Origin: Gigaspora rosea
Lineage: Eukaryota > Glomeromycota > Glomeromycetes > Diversisporales > Gigasporaceae
Assembly: GCA_003550325.1 (NCBI GenBank)
Contig: QKWP01000237.1
Coordinates: 213,033 to 277,032, forward strand
Length of the DNA stretch: 64,000 bases
Reading direction: 5' to 3'
This document shows positions 11,613 to 23,780 of this stretch, piece by piece. The first letter of the stretch is position 1. Each line of letters starts with the position of its first letter. The translations under genes and the position numbers were made by a program. The notes under the pieces were generated by a model that worked only from the letters and a program-made list of their open reading frames with translations, was not told the origin of the DNA and made no database searches.

Positions 11613-12000
11613 AAAATATAGTGGCCATTGTAGCTATTAGTAAAATTTCACGAAAAACATTTTTAATTAGGACGCAATAAATGGTTTCCTAATAAAAATT
11701 TAGAGCTATCTGTTTTTTGTAAAAAAAATTTATGTTACATTTGATCTTAAAATTCGGTTAAAATTACAGGTTGTGAACAATTTTTTTTGTTGGAAAGCTA
11801 GGGCATTAGTTTCATCAATAGTCAGGGTTGCGTCAGGAGTTTCGCCAATTGTTAAGGGTTTCATCAATTGTCAAGGGTTTAGTTAATCGTCAAGGGTTTC
11901 ATCAAGTGTCAAGGGTTTCATCAATCGTCAAGAGTTTCATCAGATGCAAATTTGACAAAACCTTTCACTATCGCGAAAATAATTGCGTCAGGCATCATTA

Positions 12001-13702
12001 ATCACTCTAATATAAAGCAAAGGATATATAAAATTTATAAATTTGTATTCATAACCCTGCTGGATCATAAAAGCTAGATTGTAATATTCTGGGTTTGGAT
12101 CATGCAAGCTAGATTGTAAAATTTAAAATTTTATATAAATACACCTGTGGGACATATAAAGTGCCAATTTATAATGCTTATATGCTAATTTTGTAAAATT
12201 AGTTATGATTGGTTTATTAAACGCCGATTTTTAAATCATTATAAACTTTAACTCTTAATAATTTCTTTAAATCAAAAAATAATAAAAAATCCTCTGACAA
12301 AAATATAGTTTAGTTAAAATCTATCAATTTGTCAGAGAGTTAAACTTGATTTTAAAAAAGTTATAATGATTTAAAGTTTTTATTAATAAAAAGTAGTTGC
12401 GTTTTGCTGTCCTGCACTGTAGTATTAGTACATTCAAATGTTGTGCTAATTTAATTTTTGTTGCAGCTGAAGCTGGAAATTAGAGGTCTTGATTTAAAAC
12501 TATAAGCCCTGCTAAAAATCCAACTATACTCTTTTATTATAAACCCTATCCCTAAATTCTAATCTAACTATAAAAAAATGTACAAAATGCATTTCAAAAT
12601 TTTTTGTAAATTTCATATTAAAATATTTAAAATTTCTCGCTTCAGCTATTTCTAGCTCAGCCACGACAAATTTTATCTATTTATTTTCTTTTCTCAACAT
12701 CTTAGATAAAAATCTATAGAATAGGTGATATTATTGAGATTTTCTCAAGCATATGACTTGCTAATAACCAGATGCTCAATTGGTTCGATAGATCAAGATA
12801 AAGATCTCTATCAGTGCTTAGTAGCCTAAAATTATAAACAGATATAAGAATACTCTTTCGGATTTTAACTTTTCATTAATAATTGACGATTAAAATTGTA
12901 TTAGGATCTCTTAACGTTGTACTATCATAATATTTCTGTGCCACAATATCATAATATAACTTAGTTTACCCCTATTACTAATTTCATTCGTCCTTGTTTC
13001 ACTATACTCACCCTTTGTTGTTACCATTTATAGATCTTTCTTACTATAGTTACCCGTTTGCTTATTTGTTCTTCTATAGATATGTTTAATTACTATATTC
13101 GAATTCAATACTAATTATTCTACCACGCGTGAAAGTGAATTGGTTCGATGTATGGCAATACTTAGCAACGTTGGACAATCAAGCTTTCTTATATTATTGT
13201 TAATCTTCTAGCCTGGTGAAGAATTAGTAAAGCAGATTCCGAGATTAATGGACAAGCTGCATTGTAGCGAAGTCTATTTGTAATTGGAATAAAGCTTTGG
13301 ATGAATCCAAAGGATATGTTATGTGGCCATTTTGGTACATTTTATGTTATTATATGATATTGACTAGAAATACTATCTTTATACCAACCCTCAATACTAG
13401 CCGTAAAAGCCCAATAATAATTGCAAACTTCTACCAATTTTCTATGCTGTTTATGATTTATGAACGTTGATTGCTGATTGTATATACATTTGTGGAATAA
13501 AAAATTTTTTTTTGGGTGGGGTGGGTACAGTATCATTCTAATTGCAGATAGACTTTATTGCTATGCAGCTTATCCATCTCACAATTAGAACTCTGCTTAG
13601 GAGTTATCACTTGGATACTGTTATTTTGTAGCTCTTTTATTTATCTTGTTCTAAAGTAATGCTTTAACAACTGGAGACAGAATTGTTTCTTTGGGTTTGA
13701 AG
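12001..13702. other. Intergenic / repeat DNA
   Basis: No gene recognised. About 12955-13110 and about 13575-13625 are inverted, diverged relatives of 24085-24280 and 24395-24440. Shared landmarks are TTCTATAGATATGT and AATTAGAACTCTGCTTAGGA, so these are two copies of one dispersed repeat. About 12470-12530 shares a GGTCTTGATTTNAAACTATA motif with about 61030. Confidence 0.45.
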
Positions 13703-14234
13703 AGGACCCCCGAACAATACATATAGAGGTTATATTGGCTTTAATATAAACTTTTTGTAAATGTTATCCACTTTTTATTAGAGCTAATTAACCTTATTTT
13801 ATATATAAGCTTAATATTTAAATAATTTTATCTATTTAAAAATATAACAAATAACTTATATATTTTTTTTAAAAAAATATTTTTTTTAAAAAAAATTTTT
13901 CTTCAAAAAAATATTTTTCAAAAAAAATTTTTCTCTGAAATAATTTTTCTTCAATAAATATTTTTTTCCAATCCAAAAAAAATTTTTCTCCAAAAAAAAT
14001 TTTTTTCAAAAAATTTATTTATTTATTTATTTATTTGGTTATCAAATTTTAAATATAACCAATCTAAAATTAATAATTTTATCCATTTTAAATAACATAA
14101 CATTAAAGGCTTTTATCCACTTTAAAATATAACCTTTTGGCCAATAACCTTTTTTCAAATATAATATTTTAGTAAAAAAGCATCTTTTTTATCCAAAATT
14201 TCAATATAACCTTTATATGTATTGTTCGGGTCCT
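13703..14234. mobile_element. TIR element with 8-bp duplication GTTTGAAG, AT-rich core
   Basis: GTTTGAAG is at 13695-13702 and 14235-14242. The ends AGGACCCCCGAACAATACAT and its near complement (ATGTATTGTTCGGGTCCT on the plus strand) are inverted repeats. The interior is extreme poly-A/T blocks and TTTA repeats. It sits in the 3' part of the recombinase remnant. An 8-bp duplication fits hAT-like, or possibly P-like, elements. Confidence 0.75.
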
Positions 14235-14242
14235 GTTTGAAG

Positions 14243-14915
14243 TAGTGTCTTTTGAAAATTCTTGCCTAAACTATTAATTTCATAATCAGCTCCACATTTA
14301 ACCCTTATCTAAGGTGGTTGTTGCTGATGCCCTTCTTATCAAATGTGGTTTGTATACATTGATATCAATATTTGCTTCTTTCAATGATTCTTTTATCCAA
14401 TTCCTTGGCGCCTCTTTTTTTGCTGAAGTGTAGAGAGATCTAGATATCAAGAATAATTTTTGCTTTTTGGTTCTTCAGATGCATCTTCTCTCATTCTTCT
14501 TAATAATTCAGCTTTTAAATAAACTGGTCAAATCTCTTTATCCTCTTTGAATGCAGGTATTACTCTAGATCTTTCCAAGTCTGCTCTTTTTGGTTTGGTT
14601 GCTGTGAATGAAACTGTATCTGGCCATTCAGAATCTCTTTCAAAACACACTGATTGTCTATAAACATGTCTGGGTCTCTACATTGCCACTATTTCTAGAA
14701 TCATCAAGGTTTTCTTGCTAAATCCTTATAATAATATAGACTTTGCTTCTCCTGAAGCTTTTAATGAATTTAATACATCCTTATATTTTCCATTATGGGG
14801 TTGCCTGTCCCTTGGCATATTGCCTAGTTCTTGCAACACTTTAAATATGTGTCTAATTTTATCACAATCTAATATATTTAGATATTTTTTTGTCAATAAA
14901 ATTGCCATGCAATAG
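14243..14915 (-). pseudogene. Tyrosine recombinase fragment of the DIRS-like element
   Basis: Read on the minus strand, several segments line up with the tyrosine recombinases of DIRS-like retroelements: LQELGNMPRDRQPHNGKYKD, then VSFTATKPKRADLERSRVIP, then VYLKAELLRRMRED, then VYKPHLIRRASATTTLDKG. The last is the HxxR region of the catalytic site (H-L-I-R-R here). Frame changes and stops (for example after KEDKEI and after LDKG) break the ORF. In the living family the enzyme integrates circular cDNA. Identification rests on motif order and spacing. Confidence 0.6.
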
Positions 14916-15569
14916 GCTTTTAATTATTTAGTGATACCATTTGTGCCTATCGCTAAAAGTTTATTACTAAAATTATATCACTTTTTCAAGAATCACATTC
15001 CATTTACTGCACTAACTTTTAAATTTTTTCCAATTACTGTTTTAATTCTTTTTCCTTTTTTTTGTCTTTCTGATTGCTCTAACAAGCGATAGTTTTTTCT
15101 AAAAATTCTTGATCTTCCCAATTCTTGCAGATATTAACTATATAATATGAACTCATTGTGACAGGTTCCACATGTTCAGTGGTAGCTTTATGCATACAAA
15201 GATATTCTTTCTGGCTTTCAATATTATTGGGTTATAGATAAACATCTGTAATGTCTCCATGAACCAAGGTTGTGATGGCCACCTCAATATTTCCAGAATT
15301 AGTTTCTTATTTGTTGTTTTTTGTCTCTTGGAGCACTTTTAGATTAACTTCCAAGGTAGGTTCGCATATAATAAGGTTTTTTCTTACACTTGTTGAAATG
15401 TATCCATTTTTTTTGCTTCTGAAACTTACTTTCTGCTGAAAAATCACCTCATTTGATTTGTTGGTCTTAATGGAAAAAGATCCGTGTTCACCTTGTAAAA
15501 TCTTTATCGAATTTTCCTGAAGATTATTGGATTCAACATCCAATCATTCTGATCTATAATATGGCAGCT

Positions 15570-17490
15570 TAATATGTCTGCATTAGTGTTCCAAATCGTT
15601 AGTTGGAAATTTGAATAGTTGTCAACTTTCTAACTAACTGATTTAAAAATTTTTTAAACAACTAATTGGTTTATAATCAACTGGTTTAATTACAATTAAT
15701 TGTTAGTTGTCAACTAGTTGCAAACTAATTAATTGCTTATATTAATCAACTAAAACAACTATATAGTAATAGTGATAGTGATCATTTTAAACTAATGGTA
15801 TATATCAGGTAAGCTTATTGTAGGCAGTTAACTTTTAACAGTCTTAATGCCTTTGTATTATCTAATTTATCTACATCAGTTAAATTTGCAAGTGATTCAT
15901 CATACATTTTCATAATGTTGTTAAATCAGTACAACTTTGACCTTCGGGAATAAATTGCATTTGGCTATTATTATATAGCATATTTTTTACCAGTATGATC
16001 ACATTGAATTTGTAATATTAAATGCGAGAGAATAGTTTCTGTTTAACTTTTTTGATTGCTATGTTAGTATCTCTACCACATATACTGGTTACTAGAATTG
16101 TAAGTTTTTTTTACAATAACTCACAATTGAAATCATAATTTCAATACAAACTGATTTAAGCTTAATTACATAGAAATTACAATTTTAATACAAACTGATT
16201 TAAGCTTAATTACATAGAAATTACAATAATTCAAATATAAATCAACCATAATCACACGCATAATATCACTGGAATAGTAAGTCCTGTACATAATTTTACA
16301 ATAACTCATGACAAAGGTCACAATAATTCGAATGCAAACTGATTCAATCTTAACCACATACAGAAAAAGAAGTAAGTTCTTTAACAGAATTTTTTCAAAC
16401 TCTCACAATTACAATAATTCCAATACGAGCTAAACTAATTTGATTTTAATAAAATAGAAATCAAGGTAATTCTAATGCAAACTAATTTCCATCATTAGAT
16501 GTTAGTTTTACCAACCTGTTATTATGTACAGCACTATAATTATAGATGATAATTGTTTTTAAGGTGTGCTGGTTAATAAATTAAAACCCAGAAGATTGTA
16601 TTAACAAATTTTAAAAAGGGGAAATAGTAAAACTAGGAAAATATAGTGAAACTAACAAAAGTAACAAAATGTGAAACTAGTAAAATATGCAAATCAGCAA
16701 AATTAGCAAATAGAAAGTAATAAAATTCAAAGATGCAAAAATTAAAAGGTACTATTAAAATTATTTGGTTTTTATAATAACATTGAACAGCCATTTCTCT
16801 GTATATTGAACAATAACAAAGGATCTTGAAAATTTTAATTTCTGGTGACTTGAAAAATTATTAGTGATAAGTGGGCATCATGTTAGTAATCATAGTAATT
16901 TGATTAAAGGTTAAGTATAGCTGTCTCTATTAATTAAAATATTTAGAATCATTTAATTCTAATTAATTCTTTCAATTGTAGTATATGTGTTAGTTTTTTA
17001 AGTTGATTTAATTGAATAAAAATAGGAAATGGATAGTTATGTCCAGTATAAAAAAAGATTTTTTGAGAGGTATAACTAACAAATCAGCTGCTTATGCAGC
17101 CAATTTGTAGTTATACTTCCCATACCAAGTTTATTTTGTTAGCAAATATACACATATAGTTTTAATTAAATAACAAATTGTAGTAGGTCATTAAATCTTT
17201 AATAAAGATGAGTTATTTGATTTATGGTATTTACTATACTCATGTGCTATAGTTCCATTTTATTTGTATTAAATTAATTAGTAACAGATAAGATATTCAA
17301 ACAAAATATTCTGAAATCTGATAGTCACAACTTTGCTGATTATACTAGTCCTGTGCATTATTGCATATAGTGCAGCTATCTTATTTATATACTTAGCAAC
17401 TAACCAACTAACCAGCTAAATTAATTGGTTAGTTGAACTAACCAACTAACTGTTTGATTATGCGATACCTGTAACTGGTTAGTTGCAATT
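15570..17490. mobile_element. Probable transposon with AACTAACCAACT-type end arrays
   Basis: The left part (15596-15780) and right part (17395-17480) are dense with TTAGTTGG / CCAACTAAC units in both orientations, as in the other array-ended elements of this window. The core is AT-rich without coding capacity. It includes a 44-bp tandem repeat at about 16143-16230. I could not define matching terminal repeats or a target duplication, so boundaries are approximate. Confidence 0.4.
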
Positions 17491-17850
17491 ATAGTTAGGG
17501 CAGTGTCATTAATCACCTGATTATTTTTTATCAGAGGCCTACCCCCCTCCCTCTTCCTTAATATATAAATAGTCAGGTTCTTATATATAATTTTAACTTT
17601 TTTTACCCCCCTCCCCCCCTAAAAAATCACCTGATTTTTGTTACTCCCCTTAGCAACTAACCAAATAATAAAATCTTAATCAACTTGGAACTCTAGTCTG
17701 CATGTATGTTTATTTTCCCAGAAATATATCCTGCTTAAAGAATTATTCTGAGTTTTATACATGTTTCTTGAATGAGGTTTGTCTTGTTTGTTTATATCTG
17801 ATATATGACTAAGCTGTCATATTGTCTCCAACTTTTATCAATTCATTTTT

Positions 17851-18015
17851 CTATTTTTTGCTATTTATTTTTATTAGAAATACAATCATCTTTAGTTCTC
17901 TTACATTTATAAACTTCTTCAATTCCTTAGTCATCCAAAATCTATATAACTTTATTTCTTTTAATACTGTTTTCCATCCTGTATTGGATGCATCAGGACC
18001 CCAAAATATACATAG
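17851..18015 (-). pseudogene. RNase H fragment of the DIRS-like element
   Basis: Minus-strand translation reads IFWGPDASNTGWKTVL, then FWMTKELKKFINVRELKMIV. This matches the DAS.TGW...INVRELKA pattern of RNase H domains in DIRS-like retroelements. The reading is cut at about 18015 by inserted DNA, and the continuation toward the reverse transcriptase resumes beyond about 18450. Confidence 0.6.
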
Positions 18016-18100
18016 ATAGGTCAGGTTAATAATAGGGTTATTAAAAAAGAAAAGATATGCAGAAAAAACTTCAAAAATAAGCAAAAAAATTACTATAAAT

Positions 18101-18386
18101 AGGGGTCGTTTAAAGCAGGGTGCAGTCACGTGATATGGTACCAATCAACTTGTTTGTTTTGATCAACCCGGATCAGCCCGACAAAGAAACAAAGAAGAAA
18201 AAAAGTGAAAAAATGCAAAAATACAAGAAACGAGTGTCAAAACCTACCTTGGGAAATTAACAAAAAATGTTGAGAAGGCAATTTTACTATAATACCACCC
18301 CTAACACTAACCGCCGACTAACCCTTACCCTAACTTTAATTAAAAAGTCAAAATCATATGACTGCACCCTGCTTTAAACGACCCCT
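18101..18386. mobile_element. 286-bp TIR element (AGGGGTCGTTTAAAGCAGGG), ATAAAT duplication
   Basis: AGGGGTCGTTTAAAGCAGGG and its complement at the right end form about 28-bp inverted repeats. ATAAAT flanks both sides (18095-18100 and 18387-18392). It lies in a larger foldback context: 17996-18030 and its inverted diverged copy at about 18430-18470 (both containing ATAGATAGGTCAGGT). AGGGGTCGT-type relatives occur at about 4979. Superfamily uncertain. Confidence 0.65.
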
Positions 18387-18449
18387 ATAAATAGAAAAGA
18401 TCTGTATAAAAACCTCAAAAATAAGCAAACTCATACCTGACCTATCTAT

Positions 18450-19340
18450 GTTTATTTCGGGGTCCTGGTGCATTTGTAAAAAAGCTTCTTCTATTGGTAA
18501 TAAAACCAGTATCTATTCCAATCTTTTAGGGATATTAGCCACTATTTCAATTCTTTCTTTGTTGCTTTTGATAGTTGGGTCTTTGTCTTCCATACCTATT
18601 TTCAGTACTTTGTTTAAATCATTAAGCAAATTCCTATATTTCAACCTTGCTAGTAGAACTGCCTCTGTTGTTTTATTCAAAAGACCCAATTACTAATGCT
18701 ATATTTCTCATTTATATTAATTTATTCTTTAAAGTAGACCAAATTTCCTTTAACACTTTTTTTATTTTTTCTTTAGTAATTTTATTTCTATCAACTCTAT
18801 GTCTATTGTAAACTCAAGAATTCCTGTTCCTTGGGAAGTAATATGCAGTACTTTGTGTTCAGATAAACCCCAACTTGTAAAGGTGCTTCTTCACTATAAT
18901 AATACATTGTATTGACTCCTTTTTTTCTGGCTATAACTAAAATATCATCTATATAACTTATTGCTTGAATTTCTTGTAAGTGTAAGACCTTAGTGTAGTA
19001 GTCATAACCTTCAGAACGCTTTTAGCGCACTTGCAATACCAAGCAGTTTTGCTACAAATTTGAATGTTCTTTCTTTCTATTTGAAATCCAGCCAGCATGT
19101 CAACTTCTGATTCATAAGAATGCCAATTTTGTTAACTAGTCCTCTTTGAACTTTCTTTTACAGTACAAATTGTTGTCATTTTGAAATGTTCATAAAGTAT
19201 TGTATTATTCAAAGCTCTTATGTCTAATATAGCTCTTTTCTTCTCTTCTTTCTGTTCAATTACAAACAGCATGATTTCTATGAGATCAAATTTGAGTTCT
19301 TTACCTCTACTATTACTTTCTAATTCTGAATTTTTCTATT
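18450..19340 (-). pseudogene. Reverse transcriptase fragment of the DIRS-like element
   Basis: Minus-strand segments read LIEIMLFVIEQKEEKKRAIL then DIRALNNTILYEHFKM, corresponding to the DLRALN...FKM region of DIRS-like reverse transcriptases. Downstream is ISYIDDILVIARKK, with the catalytic Y-x-D-D box intact. Stops and frame changes lie between them. It could alternatively be another reverse transcriptase class, but the DLRALN/FKM pairing and the neighbouring recombinase favour DIRS. Confidence 0.6.
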
Positions 19341-20440
19341 GCTTTTGAAATCAGTTTCTGATTCTCTTTGTTTGTTTTCTATCTGTAATGCAACTGTTTT
19401 GAATAAGATCTCAGATCCAAATTCAAACACTTCTGTATTATTTTTAGTATCTAGCAATCCTTTATTATTTTTAGCCAGTTTTGATAGAATCTTAAAAGCC
19501 TTTGCCCTGGTTGATTTTCTTGAATCAGGATCCTTTTTATTTTTATTCCACTTAACTTCAATTAGATTATGTAGTATTGTAATTTGGAAGGTTTCTTGTA
19601 CCTCTAAACTGGCTTAATCTGTAATTTGATTTATAAAAAGCTTTTCAATCTCTTTCTCATCCTTGATCTTGAGTTTTTGTTTAATTTTATACTTGTTATT
19701 CTTTGCAATTTTTCTACTTGACAGACAAATTCTTTAAATTTGAACCCAAATAATTCTCTGTTATTCTTATCATTATCAATTGATTTACAGGCATCTATAA
19801 GTTTTCTGTTTCAATTTGCTAATTTTGCCAGATTTTGGCATCTGTGTACCCTAGTATGCTCAGCCTCATGCTGTAATAAATACTATCCTACTAACTAACT
19901 TATTTTTTAATTTTGCATTAATAAAATAATCAAGAACCCAACTTTCGCACAGTGTCTAATAAGGAAAGAGTTGCTAATATAGGCCTTTTAGGTAATAAGA
20001 AACCTTTTTGGCAAAACTCTAATTTCTTTATTACTCTTTTTAGTCTCTTGTGAAAATACTTTTGCAAATTTCAGGTTTATGCTTTGTGGCCTTAGAAAAC
20101 TGCCTCTTGTTTGGGGTCCCTATCCAAGTTACTTCTGACCAATTTCTTTGATAAAAATGCATCTAATCTGCAATCCTTTACAATTTTTTTTACTGATAAT
20201 GACAATTTTCACTTTTACTTCTTTCTTGATTCTTTTCTTGAGATATAAAACTTTTCTTGTTCTATTTTTAAATCTTTTGTCTATTTTCTTTCTCTTTGTT
20301 TTTGAATCACTTGAGTCAGAGACATTTTCTTGCTTCGATAGTAAAATTAAAACAATCTTTTCTAGTTTATTTTGCAAATATGTCTCAGATTTCTTTCTTC
20401 TTGCTCTTTTTGTTTTTGTTTCTTTTGAGTTCTACTAGTA

Positions 20441-20847
20441 AAAAAAATTGAATAGTTATGTATAATATATGTTTGGTTTTAATATAAGTTTAGACATTTT
20501 TTGGATATACTCTAAACCCTTGCTAAAAGTTGGACCAACATGGGCTTGAAATGGCTAGTATTAAGGAGTATTTATACAGTAGTCAATATTATGTAATAAC
20601 TTAAGATTTACAAAATTATAATCTACAAATAAAGCCAATTTGGACCAAGATATTGCTATCCAATTTGGAAGAGCATCAGTTTATATAATTGCTAAGATAG
20701 TTTAGGGTGATAAACAGATATAATACATGAGTTAAGTTTATAAATATGATAATTCGAAATACAAGAAAATTCATAAAAGACAAATATTATCACATAACTC
20801 ATTTGCACCAAGTATATGAATATGAAATTCAATAAATAACAATATTA
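20441..20847. other. Intergenic, nothing recognised
   Basis: AT-rich DNA between the DIRS-like remnant and a TA-flanked element; no ORF or repeat boundary that I can support. Confidence 0.3.
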
Positions 20848-21594
20848 TAGTCAGCCCTCTCATAACCAGTATATATAGTGGCTAGGTTTAGTATTAGTTT
20901 TGAGGGTAATTAGATTTGACAATATCATGTGAAATGCAAACACATATCAGCCAATCAAATTGCAGAGCTAAATGATTTCCAGAATCTAATTGGAGTGGAA
21001 AATAGAATTACTTGTGACCTTAAAGATCTGGGATAGAGTTTTCATAATTATGCAATGCAATTAGGTAAATTATGCGATTTCACTAAGGTCAATTATGCAA
21101 TGAATGCGAGTTATGCATTTCTTAGTTAAGTTTTGTCAATTATGCCAACTTTTTAGAATATTTTGGACTTTTGCAGGAGTTTTTAGAATTCACACTTCAT
21201 CAAAACACATACTTCTGCTAATCAAATTTTACTCACGTGCTTTATGCTTTTTTCTAATTATGCAAAGCATATGCGATGCGAAAAAGTGCCCATTATGTGC
21301 ATAATATTGTATCGCATAATCGTGGACACCCTAATCTAGAAACTCATTTGATCATGTGATATCATAAACAAAAAATCCTTAAGATCAATAATCTGATCAC
21401 ATAATTATTATGAACAAACTTATCTATATTAATTTTATGCAATTTGATTGGATAAATGTCAATTGACTTTATACAAAAATTAGAAATTTATACATAAATG
21501 GCAAATTGTCAGTTTTTACTTATAGTAGATTGATTTTTACCTAATTTTGGCAGGCTATCAGTTTTGACAGAATTAGTTTTGAGAGGGCTAACTG
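20848..21594. mobile_element. TA-flanked element with TAGTCAGCCCTCTCA ends (Tc1/mariner-like)
   Basis: TAGTCAGCCCTCTCATAA at the left is mirrored at the right (on the other strand CAGTTAGCCCTCTCAAAACT). TA dinucleotides flank both ends (20846-20847, 21595-21596). No transposase. The MITE at 21034-21333 is inserted within it. Confidence 0.6.
21034..21333. mobile_element. Second copy of the GGTGTCC/ATTATGCGAT MITE, nested
   Basis: It matches 2121-2422 over its whole length (300 versus 302 bp), with a decayed left terminus TAGAGTTTTCATAATTATGC and an intact right end GTGGACACCCTA. The flanking 8-mers ATCTGGGA and ATCTAGAA agree at 6 of 8 positions, fitting an old 8-bp duplication. Confidence 0.7.
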
Positions 21595-21689
21595 TATAAA
21601 TCTTTATTATAGTAAGGGATCAACTAAAGACCAAAATCTAAAGATACATAAAAAGCAAATATATTGGACTTATATACATATTTGAGATA

Positions 21690-21862
21690 CAGTCGGACCT
21701 CTCTAAATGCATCCCCCCAAGTGCATAACCTCCTTAAATGCATATCAGTTTTCTGGCCCAAATATATACCAAACCTCTATAAATGCATTTTTCTTATTGT
21801 TCTCTTAATGCATTCCTCCAAAAGTTTGGTCCCAATAATATGCATTTAGAGAAGTCTGACTG
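21690..21862. mobile_element. pogo-like MITE, TA duplication
   Basis: CAGTCGGACCTCTCTAAATG at the left end and CATTTAGAGAAGTCTGACTG at the right form inverted repeats of about 23 bp, flanked by TA (21688-21689, 21863-21864). Internally the AAATGCAT motif repeats several times. The CAGTNNGACCTC terminus and TA site are typical of pogo/Tc1-mariner elements. Confidence 0.8.
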
Positions 21863-21864
21863 TA

Positions 21865-22356
21865 TATAAATAATTTAACTATTTCATTGTCAGATTAACT
21901 TTCTTCTGATATTATAATTATTAAGATCAATAAACTTTTTTTTGCATTACTATCTACATTAAGACATTATACCAAAATATTAATCTTGAAATCTGCTTTT
22001 TTAAGCTTTCATTAGGCTAGCAGATATATAATAATATATAAATGCTTTGATTGTTCAATAGTGTTTTGTATTGTTATGCATTAAACCAATTCAACTTTAT
22101 GCATACAGATTAATACTCTATAACAAACTTTGTTTAGTTATTGTTGTATTGTTTGAAAATGTTTGGAATAGAGTTGATTTTCAAATGCTAGTACTTTATC
22201 ATACAATTTTTATGCGGTGATGTAAAAACAAAATTTTTGGTTTAACAACATTAGTATAAATATTATACAAAATCAGTACAATATACAGTATATTTAGAAA
22301 ATTAACTCTATTCAGAACATTTTTATAAACAAAACCAGAAAATTTTTAGAACATAG
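21865..22356. other. Intergenic, nothing recognised
   Basis: AT-rich DNA without a supportable feature. Confidence 0.3.
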
Positions 22357-22360
22357 TTAA

Positions 22361-22892
22361 TTGGTGATCCACCAGTCAACCAGAGAGTCATCATAGTAAA
22401 AAGTGACTCAAATTACTATATAAATTTACTATAGTGCGAATGTGGCGTGCACGTATTTAAAACTTTTTTTTATACTAAGTTAATAATCTTTCTGGCTTAA
22501 GAGACTTTTGTAAAGCTCATTAAAACGCATCTAATGGTGGTTAGAGCGTCAAAATCGGCTTGGTAGATACCAAGATATCTTTAAAAAACCTTTCTTTTAC
22601 TATGTAAATTTGCTTGCAAATAATAGTATTGTTTGCAAGAAAATTTACATAGTAAAAGAAAGGTTTTTTAAAGATATCTTGGCATCTACCAAGCCGATTT
22701 TGACGCTCTAACCACCATTAGATGAGTTTTAATGAGCTTTACAAAAGTCTCTTAAGCCAGAAAGATAATTAACTTAGTATAAAAAAAAAGTTTTAAATAT
22801 GTGCACACCACATTCGCACTATAGTAAATTTATATAGTAATTTGAGTCACTTTTTACTATGATGACTTTCTGGTTGACTGGTGGATCACCAA
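22361..22892. mobile_element. 532-bp near-perfect palindromic (foldback) element flanked by TTAA
   Basis: Two arms of about 260 bp are near-perfect inverted repeats running from TTGGTGATCCACCAGTCAAC inward to CTTGCAAA, around a loop of about 11 nt (22621-22631). TTAA flanks both sides (22357-22360 and 22893-22896), matching the target site of piggyBac-type elements. No coding capacity. Only scattered substitutions separate the arms, so it is either young or corrected by intramolecular exchange. Confidence 0.8.
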
Positions 22893-23780
22893 TTAATAAA
22901 ATTTAGACACAAAATTGGGCAAAATTTTTTTATAGAAATAAGGTAATAGCACATATTTCTATAAATGACCCTATTGCTAGAAATCTTTTTTTTTTTTTTG
23001 TTGCAATGTACTACAAAATACAAATTTTTTCAAACAAATTATATAAATACAAGTAAATAAGTTAGAATATATCATAAACAAAATTAATCATTTGTATAAC
23101 CATAGAACCATGTTTACTATATTGGTTTTCAATTAAAAGATCAACTTTACAAAATTTTTTTTTAACTTTTGCTATCTAATTTGCCTTATATTTACCAATT
23201 CTATGCCTGATATTAGGGAAAAGGTTGATATTAGTTCAAATAACTTAAAATAAATAAAATGAATAAAAAATAAATAAAAAATAAATAAAAAATAAAAAAA
23301 CACTTATTATTTGGGTTGTATTATTATAATTATAAAAAGCAAAATCAAAATTACATGAATATATTCAAAGATTCAATATCCAGAAACTAGTTTTTTTGTA
23401 TTAATTATGAAATATCTATTATTAAATACTTTTTTAGTTCAAAAAAAAGCTAAAACTCCATCTCAAATTTTTAAATTTGAACTCTATTAACTTTTGAACC
23501 AATTATAAAAAAATACAAGATAATGAAAATATAAACAACAAAAACTTGAAAAAATAAAGCAAAAAAGAACAGTGAGCAGCAAAAAAAAAACATAATAATA
23601 TAAAAAAAATTAAATTTCTAAATTTTTTAGAACAGTTATATTAGATTTCTAGAAATAGGAGCAGTGGTCAAATTTAGCCAAATTTTACAAAGTTTTAAGC
23701 TTATCATAAAAAAAAATTTTATATATGAATATAATACAATTTATATACTGTATTATTAATAATAAATAGAAAAAATGCAT
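22893..23780. other. Intergenic, very AT-rich, simple repeats
   Basis: Contains an AATAAATAAA-type microsatellite (about 23245-23300) and poly-A runs. No gene recognised. Confidence 0.4.

Larger units (their letters stand above)
7748..12000. mobile_element. 4.25-kb hAT-like element with GACGCATGAC-type subterminal arrays, hosting nested elements
   Basis: The ends TAATGATGCCTGACGCA (left) and TGCGTCAGGCATCATTA (right) are inverted repeats. The flanking 8-mers ATCACCCT (7740-7747) and ATCACTCT (12001-12008) match at 7 of 8 positions, as expected for an aged 8-bp duplication. Next to the left end lies an array of GACGCATGACGAAACC-like units (7750-7925). Next to the right end lies the complementary-looking array GGGTTTCATCAATNGTCAA (11810-11940). 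Two further complete hAT-like elements (8825-9942 and 10009-11545) and a TA-flanked MITE (8442-8657) sit inside. No transposase was recognised, so it appears non-autonomous. Confidence 0.7.
13560..20440 (-). mobile_element. Decayed DIRS-like (tyrosine-recombinase) retroelement, split by later insertions
   Basis: Minus-strand translations give, in transcription order: a lysine-rich segment (about 20380-20130); a reverse transcriptase (about 19340-18450); an RNase H segment (18015-17851); and a tyrosine recombinase C-terminus (about 14915-14243). The gene order RT-RNase H-recombinase fits DIRS-like elements. All parts contain stops or frameshifts. At least three later insertions interrupt it: 18101-18386 in RNase H, an AACTAACCAACT-repeat element around 15570-17490, and 13703-14234 near the recombinase end. 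The outer boundaries are approximate because I could not find terminal repeats. Confidence 0.6.
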
